The notes under the pieces were generated by a model. It worked only from the letters and a program-made list of their open reading frames with translations, ran no database searches and was not told where the DNA came from. Below, piece by piece: positions 1 to 4,909 of a stretch of DNA of 6,102 bases. Each line of letters opens with the position of its first letter. Position 1 is the stretch's first letter. Source of the stretch: Clostridia bacterium. GTDB lineage: Bacteria; Bacillota_A; Clostridia; Oscillospirales; CAG-272. The DNA lies in contig JAFXHW010000238.1 in assembly GCA_017533545.1 (NCBI GenBank), forward strand, positions 1-6,102, read 5' to 3'. A program made the translations under genes and the position numbers.

Positions 1-444
1 ATCCTCTACCCCGTCGCAGATAACGAGGAAGGGCTTTTCGCCTCGCTCTTCGGCGATGGCCAGAATATCGTCGATATCGACGTACTCCTTTTCGGCGCAT
101 ATCGCAACCACTCCCTGATGCGATGCTCCCGCAGTCAGCTCGTCGAGCTTTTGCGCACGGGCATCGATGAGCGATACCTTAGCCTCGATCGCCTTCGATT
201 CGATCAGACGGAGAGATCCTTCCCTCTCGCCCGATTTGATATATATTTTTTCTATATATTTCGATGCATCTTCGCGCTTTAAAAGCTCCAGAATGGCGTT
301 TCGTCCGTATATCACATTTTCGGGCAGTTCGCGCTGCTCGAAGGTACGCTTTTCAGCAAAACGTCTGCCGTTATTTCCGCCCTTATTTTTGTCAAATTTG
401 TGGGCAGAAGAGCCGTTTTCGCGCCTCTTATCCTTATATTCCAT
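1..444 (-). CDS. rlmB: TrmH/RlmB-family 23S rRNA 2'-O-ribose methyltransferase, N-terminal part (cut by window edge)
   Basis: Only the first 148 codons are present; the frame is open to the left edge. A basic, low-complexity N-terminus (about residues 1-40) leads into the L30e-like substrate-binding domain of SpoU/TrmH enzymes, with the signatures IYGRNAILELL (45-55), SHQGVVA (108-114) and FLVICDGVED (139-148). The last of these is the lead-in to the SPOUT catalytic domain, whose SAM-binding knot lies outside the window. Family members methylate a ribose 2'-O in 23S rRNA (G2251 for E. coli RlmB), and close paralogues act on tRNA or other rRNA sites, so the exact target is inferred. The ATG at 444-442 is preceded directly by an in-frame TAA, so no longer start exists. 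Its ribosome site is weak: GGAG lies about 19 nt upstream, with only AAAGTGA nearer. It has its own promoter (489-517) and appears to be transcribed apart from the genes to its right. Confidence 0.87.
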   Translation of the reverse strand, partial: MEYKDKRRENGSSAHKFDKNKGGNNGRRFAEKRTFEQRELPENVIYGRNAILELLKREDASKYIEKIYIKSGEREGSLRLIESKAIEAKVSLIDARAQKLDELTAGASHQGVVAICAEKEYVDIDDILAIAEERGEKPFLVICDGVED

Positions 445-488
445 TTATTATTGTCACTTTTTCTCCGAATTATATAACTATCATTCTG

Positions 489-517
489 ATTATATCACAC
501 TTTTTTCGATTTGTACA
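489..517 (-). promoter_or_regulatory. Sigma-A promoter for rlmB with extended -10
   Basis: On the minus strand TGTACA (517-512) is followed after 17 nt by a perfect TATAAT (494-489). The -10 is extended by TG one base upstream (TGaTATAAT), which can offset the imperfect -35. The start of transcription would be near 482, giving a leader of about 40 nt before the rlmB ATG. Unverified, but no other -10/-35 pair in this intergenic region is as good. Confidence 0.6.
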
Positions 518-528
518 GTAGTAAAACG

Positions 529-570
529 ATTTTTTTCACAAATTTTTGACAATTTTTCACGATTTTTTAC
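529..570. promoter_or_regulatory. Phased T-tracts upstream of the rlmB promoter (possible bent DNA / UP element)
   Basis: Runs of 5-7 T recur about every 10-11 bp: 530-536, 543-547, 553-557 and 563-568. Three adjacent 10-mers are near copies: AATTTTTGAC (541-550), AATTTTTCAC (551-560), GATTTTTTAC (561-570). Another T-run lies at 501-506 inside the promoter spacer. A-tracts in helical phase bend DNA, and they lie just behind the -35 on the minus strand, where such tracts can raise promoter activity. The function is inferred. Confidence 0.45.
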
Positions 571-580
571 TCACTTTAAC

Positions 581-726
581 ACAAGATGTCGATTTCCGCT
601 TCAAAATCTTTGGCACATCTTGTATTTTTGCCATACAAGCGCCATTGAGTCGCGTCGATGGGAATTTTATCCCATTTTTCACGGAAATCGGTTGGGCGGA
701 TATCGGGAGGGGAGACCCCTCCCCTA
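581..726. repeat. Extragenic element built from nested, partly competing inverted repeats
   Basis: Perfect arms seen are: ACAAGATGT (581-589) with ACATCTTGT (615-623); GATTT (591-595) with AAATC inside that loop; CTTGTAT (619-625) with ATACAAG (633-639), which uses the same bases as the first right arm and so competes with it; CGATTTCCG (590-598) with CGGAAATCG (682-690); ATGGGA (658-663) with TCCCAT (670-675); and GGGAGGGG with CCCCTCCC around an AGA loop (about 706-724). Such density suggests a mobile or dispersed extragenic element of MITE or REP type, or a structured RNA. I cannot test copy number from one window. No terminal duplications were identified, so the borders are approximate. 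Confidence 0.5.
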
Positions 727-727
727 C

Positions 728-782
728 AAAGACACGCTTCGCTCATTCTAAAGACACTCGCGTTGTTCGTTCTTGAAGACAT
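728..782. repeat. Three short AAGACA-containing direct repeats
   Basis: AAAGACAC occurs at 728-735 and again at 750-757, 22 bp apart. A third, shorter copy, AAGACAT, lies at 776-782. The sequences between them are similar in composition (CGCTTCGCTCATTCT, then TCGCGTTGTTCGTTCTTG). They abut the inverted-repeat element at 581-726 and may form one of its ends. The significance is uncertain. Confidence 0.35.
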
Positions 783-847
783 TTCCGCGAAAAAATTGCG
801 ATCATTTGAAGAAGGAAGAAAAATAGAAGATTCTGGGGTGAAGCAGG

Positions 848-870
848 AAGAAAAAACTGCGTTTTTTCTT
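848..870. other. A/T-rich perfect hairpin
   Basis: AAGAAAAAAC (848-857) and GTTTTTTCTT (861-870) are perfect 10-base complements around a TGC loop, followed on the plus strand by more T-rich sequence. It resembles a weak intrinsic terminator, but no gene ends into it on either strand. It may be a relic or part of the surrounding repetitive DNA. Confidence 0.4.
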
Positions 871-902
871 TTATTTTTATGCGCTCACCGGCGGCATTAT
901 CG

Positions 903-982
903 CCCCGCGCCAGCGGTGCCCCGTGCGAGCGGCGCCCCCCGCAAACGGTGCTCCCCGCCAGGGGTGCTCCCCGCCAGGGGGA
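903..982. repeat. GC-rich tandem repeat, five 16-bp units
   Basis: Five exactly adjacent 16-bp units are seen: CCCCGCGCCAGCGGTG (903-918), CCCCGTGCGAGCGGCG (919-934), CCCCCCGCAAACGGTG (935-950), CTCCCCGCCAGGGGTG (951-966) and CTCCCCGCCAGGGGGA (967-982). The last two are identical over 14 bases; the others are more diverged. Each of the last two contains the self-complementary core CCCC-GCCA-GGGG. The period is not a multiple of three, there are no unique spacers, and the tract is far richer in GC than its surroundings. It lies directly beyond the zinc gene terminator. Confidence 0.7.
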
Positions 983-1020
983 AAAAAAGAGCGTATGATG
1001 AAAAACATCATACGCTCCTT
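982..1020 (-). terminator. Rho-independent terminator of the zinc protein gene
   Basis: GAGCGTATGATG (989-1000) and CATCATACGCTC (1006-1017) are perfect 12-base complements around a five-base loop. Read on the minus strand the hairpin is followed at once by seven T (988-982), the classic intrinsic terminator layout. It lies 26 bases beyond the stop of the 1322-1047 gene and cleanly ends that transcript. Confidence 0.9.
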
Positions 1021-1046
1021 TATGTTTTGACTGACCTGATTTTAAA

Positions 1047-1322
1047 TTACTGCTGCTTCATTTCAGCATAGCATTCGCTGCAATAAACGGGTCTGTCGTT
1101 AGAGGGCTGGAAGGGAACCTTTGCTTCCTTACCGCATCTTGCACAAGTTGTGGTGAACATTTCTCTTGCAGGCTTGCCAGCATTCTTGCGAGCATCACGG
1201 CAGGTCTTGCATCTCTGGGGCTCGTTCTGGAAGCCCTTTTCTGCATAAAACTCCTGCTCACCTGCGGTGAAAACGAATTCCTGACCGCATTCCTTGCACG
1301 TTAAAACCTTGTCTTCGAACAT
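1047..1322 (-). CDS. Small two-site zinc-ribbon (treble-clef) protein
   Basis: A 91-residue protein with eight cysteines in four CxxC pairs: C9/C12 with C38/C41, and C60/C63 with C81/C84, consistent with two structural zinc sites. The first half, with VLTCKECGQEF and GEQEFYAEKGF, matches the probable zinc-ribbon (zf-trcl) family common in Firmicutes. The second half, with VPFQPSNDRPVYCSECY, is the CxxC module often found attached to it. The biochemical role of this family is not established; nucleic-acid or protein binding is a guess from the fold. The ATG at 1322-1320 has a GAGGT ribosome site about 8 nt upstream. A strong terminator follows. The 155-base leader holds a small stem (GACGG 1367-1371 with CCGTC 1379-1383) and no clear promoter, so it may be read from the sigma gene upstream. 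Confidence 0.85.
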   Translation of the reverse strand: MFEDKVLTCKECGQEFVFTAGEQEFYAEKGFQNEPQRCKTCRDARKNAGKPAREMFTTTCARCGKEAKVPFQPSNDRPVYCSECYAEMKQQ

Positions 1323-1437
1323 TGCTAAATACCTCGCTCTTGTTCATTGAATAAAATTTGCCGCCGGACGGACTCAGACCGTCACCTTTGAATAAACAAC
1401 GCTCTTCTTAAGCTACTTGGGCATATATAGAAATTTT

Positions 1438-1458
1438 AATATAATTAAAAATTATATT
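1438..1458. other. A/T-only inverted repeat between sigma and zinc genes
   Basis: AATATAATT (1438-1446) and AATTATATT (1450-1458) are perfect complements around AAA. The hairpin has no G/C pair and no U-run after it on the minus strand, so it is a poor terminator for the sigma gene. It could instead be a protein-binding site or part of an AT-rich promoter for the zinc gene: ATTATA at 1451-1456 reads TATAAT on the minus strand, but without a good -35. Confidence 0.3.
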
Positions 1459-1477
1459 CGCTTTTTAATGTCGATAT

Positions 1478-2014
1478 TTATATCAATTTTCTGATCTTAG
1501 CTCTAATTCTATATATAGCGTTGTCAATCGATTTGCGGGAAACTTTTAAAGACGACCCTATATCTTCGTTTGCTGTTCCGGAAATGTATAGTTTAAATAC
1601 CGATTTTTCAAATTCTGTAAGACTCTGCTCGATCTTCTCCATCAAAGCGTCAAACCCCGCCGCATTTATCGCAGCATACTCGGGATTATCATCTTCGTTT
1701 GCAATAAGATCCTCGCAAAGCTCGTCGGTCATGCATCTGCGACGGCGCAGAATACTGATAAGACGATTTCGTATGCAGATTTTTGCATACAGACCGAATG
1801 TCACGCTTGTTTTGGATGGATCGTAACTGCAGGCAGCCATGTAAAGCGCAATGATTGCCTCCTGACGAAAATCGTCACCGTCCATGTCGGGCAGGGACAT
1901 GAGGTTTTGTGTAAGATTGTCTATAAGCGGGGTGTATTGCTTTTCGATCAAAGCAAATGCCCCATCGTCGCCCCTTTTCAGAGAAACGAGCAATTCGTTA
2001 ATACTGTTATCCAA
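1478..2014 (-). CDS. RNA polymerase sigma-70 family factor, SigH-like
   Basis: A 178-residue factor with only the two core domains. Region 2 carries DDFRQEAIIALYMAACSYDP (47-66), which contacts core polymerase, and then FGLYAKICIRNRLISILRR (73-91), the -10 recognition part. Region 4 spans about 132-178, with a helix-turn-helix near 150-171 (EDIGSSLKVSRKSIDNAIYR). The region 4 wording, especially KSIDNA, resembles SigH (Spo0H), which drives the switch to sporulation in Bacillus and Clostridia; other sporulation or ECF-like factors cannot be excluded. The length is a little under the roughly 210 residues of SigH. The start is TTG at 2014-2012: a TAG lies three codons upstream, the next ATG is codon 39, and codons 13-39 already look like region 2.1. 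The ribosome site is poor (GGTAG). Two sigma-A promoters precede it. No anti-sigma gene is adjacent. Confidence 0.82.
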   Translation of the reverse strand: MDNSINELLVSLKRGDDGAFALIEKQYTPLIDNLTQNLMSLPDMDGDDFRQEAIIALYMAACSYDPSKTSVTFGLYAKICIRNRLISILRRRRCMTDELCEDLIANEDDNPEYAAINAAGFDALMEKIEQSLTEFEKSVFKLYISGTANEDIGSSLKVSRKSIDNAIYRIRAKIRKLI

Positions 2015-2029
2015 ATTGATCTACCGTGT

Positions 2030-2058
2030 ATTATAATTATATGTATCTCTTGCCTCAA
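2030..2058 (-). promoter_or_regulatory. Proximal candidate promoter (P2) of the sigma gene
   Basis: TTGAGG (2058-2053), a 17-nt spacer and a perfect TATAAT (2035-2030) read on the minus strand. Transcription would start near 2023, leaving only about 10 nt before the TTG codon, so this transcript would be almost leaderless. The fit to the sigma-A consensus is good, but the -10 lies in AT-rich DNA and could be fortuitous. Confidence 0.45.
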
Positions 2059-2090
2059 AATGGGACAATATACACAATCATACTTACATT

Positions 2091-2118
2091 ATTATAGCAT
2101 TAATTAAAAAATTGTCAA
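2091..2118 (-). promoter_or_regulatory. Consensus sigma-A promoter (P1) of the sigma gene
   Basis: Both hexamers are perfect: TTGACA (2118-2113) and TATAAT (2096-2091), with a 16-nt spacer. Upstream on the minus strand lies an A/T-only stretch (about 2121-2140, with TTTTTTAAAAAA) resembling an UP element. Transcription would start near 2084, giving a leader of about 70 nt to the TTG codon. It is the strongest sequence match to a housekeeping promoter in the window. Confidence 0.75.
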
Positions 2119-2228
2119 TAGATTTTTTAAAAAAAATTATACTATTTGAGCAATTTCTGTGTTTTATCGTGTAAATAGTTGTGTTTTTTGTCTAAAATGA
2201 CATTGAAACACGCACGTTCGCGCAAAAA

Positions 2229-2774
2229 TCACTGAAGCAAATAATTGACCTCGCCCGACAGCAAAGCCAAAATTCCGCGGTATACTATCTCAGGCTTATC
2301 GTAAAAATTAGCCTTCATCTTTTCGTACTGCTGTTCATTGTCCAAAACAAGACTAATACTCACCATTTCCTCGTTCTTTTCGCGTATCGAACAGCAGATA
2401 TCATAGCGTCCATCCTCGCGAAGTCCGCCTGTGCAGCGCAGATTGGCACCTCTCTTTTTAAAGGAGAGCAGACGGAGTGCATTTTTCAAACTCTTGTCGC
2501 GTATTGTAATGAGCAGATTGCTCTCAAGGCTGTCAGCGACCTCGCTTCCCTGCGCGGTGACGCAGTATTTTTCGATCTCTCCCTCGCGAATCTCCTCAAT
2601 ATTGCCCGTTTCAAGCAGCTCGGCAAAGCAGGAAACGAAATCGAAATAATTGACGAGTCCGTCCTGCACAACGATGTCGTTTATGTCCGAAAACTCAAGC
2701 GGATAGGAAACGTGGCGCATAAGGTACAATATGAAGATTTTTATATCGTTTTTTTCCTTTAAAACTGTCTGCAT
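2229..2774 (-). CDS. DUF4364 family protein
   Basis: A 181-residue soluble protein. The N-terminal part, about residues 9-80 (NDIKIFILYLMRHVSYPLEF, then INDIVVQDGLVNYFDFVSCFAELLETGNI), follows the DUF4364 pattern found throughout Clostridia and looks like a winged-helix DNA-binding domain. It is followed by a short turn ending CVTAQGSEVADSLES, as in many winged-helix regulators. The C-terminal half, rich in beta-strand-like residues (GRYDICCSIRE, VSISLVLDNE), has no motif I can assign. A transcriptional role is inferred from the fold only. The ATG at 2774-2772 has GGAG about 10 nt upstream. A hairpin separates it from the lipoprotein gene. No good promoter is seen in the 52 bases between, so it may depend on read-through or on a weak promoter. 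Confidence 0.8.
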   Translation of the reverse strand: MQTVLKEKNDIKIFILYLMRHVSYPLEFSDINDIVVQDGLVNYFDFVSCFAELLETGNIEEIREGEIEKYCVTAQGSEVADSLESNLLITIRDKSLKNALRLLSFKKRGANLRCTGGLREDGRYDICCSIREKNEEMVSISLVLDNEQQYEKMKANFYDKPEIVYRGILALLSGEVNYLLQ

Positions 2775-2820
2775 TTCTTTTTCACTCCGCTTTCATCGGT
2801 GTATTGTTTTTTAATGTTTA

Positions 2821-2856
2821 GTCGCAACGACCCAAGGCGAAATCGCCTTGGGTCGT
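2821..2856 (-). terminator. Strong hairpin after the lipoprotein gene (probable terminator, no U-run)
   Basis: ACGACCCAAGGCG (2827-2839) pairs perfectly with CGCCTTGGGTCGT (2844-2856) around AAAT. It lies 18 bases past the stop of the 4620-2875 gene. On the minus strand it is not followed by a T-run, so termination may be incomplete or the hairpin may protect the 3' end. A second small stem, GTCG-CAA-CGAC (2821-2831), shares the CGAC strand and competes with the large one. Confidence 0.55.
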
Positions 2857-2874
2857 GAAACGCAATGTGGATCT

Positions 2875-4620
2875 TTAAGCCTCTCCGGGAGATACAGTGA
2901 TAACTTCCATTTCGAAATCTTCAAAGTTCTTGAACTTGACCTTGGAGAAATCGGTATATCCGTACCAGGCAGCAAACTTGAGTCCGCTGATATCGGAGTG
3001 CTTCATGTAATAGTTCTGATATGTGAAGAGGGGCATAACCGGCATATCCTCAACAAGGATCTTCTCTGCCTCATGCATGAGCGCAAGGCGGCTTGCCTCG
3101 TCGGAAGCATTAAATGCCTCGTCGATCTTTGCATCGTATGCGGGATTGTTGTATCCGGTGATGTGGGGCTTGTCTTCAAATTCGCCTGCAACGAGGTTCT
3201 TGACAGTACCCGAGAACTGCTTTGCGAAAGGATAGAGGAGAGAGGAAGCATCGTTGGATGCAGCAAGCCAGTCAACAGCGATAACATCGTAGTCACCCAC
3301 AGAGTATCTTGCGCTGTACTCATCTTCGTAAACGTAGTATTCGCTCTCGGTCATATATTTTTCAGCTTCAAGCTCTTCGATCTTAACGTCAAAGCCGAGT
3401 TCCTTCCATGCATCGCGGCAATATTCTGCAACGGCACGGTCAACCTCATTTGCTCTGATGGTGACAGTGAAGCTCTTTTCGCTTGCATTGGCGGTAAGGC
3501 GCTTAGCCTCTGCCATATCGGCGGAGGAGGAGATGAGAGAGCCCGAAACCGACGCGAACGATTTCTTGTGGCTGTCTTCAAACACACCGTTGCCGTTTAC
3601 CATACCGGTTGCGGCTTTGGCAAACACGATGATCTCGGCAAGAGCCTCTCTGTCGATCGCCATGGAAAGGCCGCGGCGAACGTCGGCGTTGTCGAAGGGT
3701 GCGCGAGTGGTGTTGAAGTAATATGTATGAGTATACATCGAGTCAAGAAGTTTGACCTCTTTTTTATACTCTGCACGGTCGGCAAGAGCGAGCTCGCCTA
3801 TATACATAATCTTGTCTTCGTTGTATCTGACAAGCTCACCGTCAGCGCCATTGCCGAAGTTGATCTGCAAGCGGTAAGGAGTTACGTACTTCTTTACGCT
3901 GTCGCGCTCAACGTCGCGGCGATAGTACTGGTTTCTCTCAAGAACGAGGGTGGAACCGATAACGAAGTTACGAACGGTAAAGGGACCGTTGGTAACGATA
4001 GTGGTAGAGTTTGTAGACCAGTTTTCAACTCTGTTTACGCTGTCCTCGCGAAGCGGAACAAGCAGAGGTGATGCGCAGTAGCGCAGGAAGCGGTCAACAT
4101 CGATGTCGCGCTCGAACTGCACCTGCAAAACGTATGTATCGGCAGCGTAAACGCCGAGATCGTCGATCGAGCAGTCGCCCAACTTAACGTCCTTTGCATT
4201 CTTGATGTCATAAAGCATGGCTGCTGCTTCGCTCTGGAACTCAGGCTCCATGATGCGCTTCCACGCATAAACGAAATCGTCGGACGAAACAAAGCGGCCG
4301 TCACTCCAAGCAGTTTCTTTGAGCTTGAATTCGAGCAGATAGTAGTCATCCTTGGGATCGCTCTTATATGTCCAGCTTTCGGCAGCGGCTCCAACTATCT
4401 TGCCGTTGCTTTCAACCTTGGTAAGACCTTCAAAAATAAGTCCGAGAACCTTGATTGCCGCATCATCTGTATGAGCATATGCAGGGTCAAGAGTTCTTAC
4501 TTCACCCGAAAGATATATCGGAATTGTAGCGCCCTTATCCTCGTTCTCGAGGTCGACGCAAGATGCAAGCGTTGCTGCGAGCATGACAAAACAAAGCAGC
4601 AAAGATAACGCTTTCTTCAT
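2875..4620 (-). CDS. ABC transporter substrate-binding lipoprotein, oligopeptide type (SBP_bac_5 / OppA-like)
   Basis: A 581-residue exported receptor that should deliver peptides, or a similar ligand, to an inner-membrane ABC importer. Residues 1-20 form a lipoprotein signal peptide with the lipobox LASC, so Cys21 would carry the lipid and hold the protein on the outer face of the membrane. Family marks follow: VRTLDPAY (41-48), GLIFEGLTKV (60-69), AWSDGRFVSSDDFVYAWKR (104-122), TNGPF (210-214) and APFDNADVRRGLSMAIDRE (307-325). Near the C-terminus come EKILVEDMPVMPLF and SDISGLKF, typical of the last lobe. The length is normal for the family. AGGAGG sits 8 nt before the ATG at 4620-4618. 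No permease or ATPase genes lie next to it, so the partner transporter is elsewhere or is shared. The ligand cannot be read from sequence; some relatives bind nickel, haem or signalling peptides. Confidence 0.93.
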   Translation of the reverse strand: MKKALSLLLCFVMLAATLASCVDLENEDKGATIPIYLSGEVRTLDPAYAHTDDAAIKVLGLIFEGLTKVESNGKIVGAAAESWTYKSDPKDDYYLLEFKLKETAWSDGRFVSSDDFVYAWKRIMEPEFQSEAAAMLYDIKNAKDVKLGDCSIDDLGVYAADTYVLQVQFERDIDVDRFLRYCASPLLVPLREDSVNRVENWSTNSTTIVTNGPFTVRNFVIGSTLVLERNQYYRRDVERDSVKKYVTPYRLQINFGNGADGELVRYNEDKIMYIGELALADRAEYKKEVKLLDSMYTHTYYFNTTRAPFDNADVRRGLSMAIDREALAEIIVFAKAATGMVNGNGVFEDSHKKSFASVSGSLISSSADMAEAKRLTANASEKSFTVTIRANEVDRAVAEYCRDAWKELGFDVKIEELEAEKYMTESEYYVYEDEYSARYSVGDYDVIAVDWLAASNDASSLLYPFAKQFSGTVKNLVAGEFEDKPHITGYNNPAYDAKIDEAFNASDEASRLALMHEAEKILVEDMPVMPLFTYQNYYMKHSDISGLKFAAWYGYTDFSKVKFKNFEDFEMEVITVSPGEA

Positions 4621-4661
4621 CGGGGATTCCTCCTAAGTCAATAAAAAAAAATAAACCGTTT

Positions 4662-4693
4662 GTACCAAAAACGACATTTGGGCATTTTGGTAC
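4662..4693 (-). promoter_or_regulatory. Inverted repeat at the presumed transcript start of the lipoprotein gene
   Basis: GTACCAAAA (4662-4670) and TTTTGGTAC (4685-4693) are perfect 9-base complements 14 bases apart. The right arm begins about where the promoter at 4700-4728 should start transcription. It could therefore be a repressor operator just past +1, or a stem at the very 5' end of the mRNA. Downstream in the leader comes an eight-U run (4650-4643 on the minus strand), 11 nt after the left arm, then the AGGAGG site. Confidence 0.5.
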
Positions 4694-4699
4694 TTTATT

Positions 4700-4728
4700 A
4701 TTATAACATCAAAATCAAATATAATCAA
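4700..4728 (-). promoter_or_regulatory. Sigma-A promoter for the lipoprotein gene
   Basis: TTGATT (4728-4723), 17 nt, then a perfect TATAAT (4705-4700) on the minus strand. The start of transcription is expected near 4693, giving a leader of about 73 nt. It faces away from the gpr promoter, so the region is divergent. Confidence 0.6.
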
Positions 4729-4790
4729 TGCCTATTCGTCGACTAAAATTCATTTCATGTATTTGCACAATATCAGCGCGTACTTTTTGG

Positions 4791-4806
4791 ACATTATGCA
4801 TAATGT
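4791..4806. promoter_or_regulatory. Perfect 16-bp palindrome in the divergent region
   Basis: ACATTATGCATAATGT is fully self-complementary. It ends 8 bases before the candidate -35 of gpr and lies about 63 bases upstream of the -35 of the lipoprotein gene. It is flanked by a wider pair, CTTTTTGG (4783-4790) and CCAAAAAG (4825-4832). The symmetry suggests a site for a dimeric regulator; none can be named. Confidence 0.5.
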
Positions 4807-4814
4807 GCTTTGCC

Positions 4815-4843
4815 GAATAACCGCCCAAAAAGCGGTCAATATT
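4815..4843 (+). promoter_or_regulatory. Sigma-G/sigma-F-like forespore promoter for gpr
   Basis: GAATA (4815-4819), a 17-nt spacer, then CAATATT (4837-4843). The sigma-G consensus in Bacillus is roughly TGAATA, 17-18 nt, CATACTA, so the -35 core is exact and the -10 matches at most positions. gpr is known to be read by sigma-F and sigma-G in the forespore. Transcription would begin near 4850, about 45 nt before the ribosome site. No good sigma-A promoter was seen on this strand. Confidence 0.5.
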
Positions 4844-4909
4844 CATCCTTGCAGAGGTAATTTCAGCGCCCGAAGCATCAGAGCGCAATATTTTTGGAAG
4901 GTGCTTAAA

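Larger units (their letters stand above)
445..1046. other. 602-base intergenic region without a convincing gene
   Basis: This stretch separates the zinc protein from rlmB. Reading right to left it contains the zinc gene terminator (982-1020), a five-unit 16-bp tandem repeat (903-982), an A/T hairpin (848-870), repeated AAGACA motifs (728-782), a nested inverted-repeat element (581-726), phased T-tracts and the rlmB promoter. Several reading frames cross it on both strands, but they run through the repeats, lack good ribosome sites and match no family I recognise. It is unusually long and structured for this otherwise compact window. Confidence 0.6.

Noticed and set aside
167..751. 194-codon plus-strand frame
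   Set aside because: It covers the rlmB coding region in antisense and continues through AT-rich and repeat DNA; no ribosome site or family resemblance.
903..982. CRISPR array
   Set aside because: The units are directly adjacent with no unique spacers, and 16 bp is too short for CRISPR repeats.
658..1071. 137-codon plus-strand frame
   Set aside because: It runs through the AAGACA repeats, the 16-bp array and the terminator, and into the antisense of the zinc gene. Composition is dictated by the repeats.
2015..2228. Riboswitch or T-box between the DUF4364 and sigma genes
   Set aside because: The DNA is AT-rich with promoter elements, but I found no conserved riboswitch core, T-box motif or terminator/antiterminator pair.
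2848..4071. 407-codon plus-strand open frame
   Set aside because: It lies antisense to the lipoprotein gene, whose signal peptide, lipobox and family motifs are clear. The translation is cysteine- and valine-rich without recognisable domains.
4536..4685. Small upstream frame starting with ATG 4685-4683 in the lipoprotein leader
   Set aside because: It has no ribosome site, starts within 10 nt of the predicted transcript start, and runs out of frame into the lipoprotein gene. A leader peptide cannot be excluded but is not supported.
4757..4909. N-terminal extension of gpr by 51 codons
   Set aside because: It would place the RTDLA block about 60 residues from the start, overlaps the palindrome and the candidate promoter, and the ATG at 4910 has a proper ribosome site.
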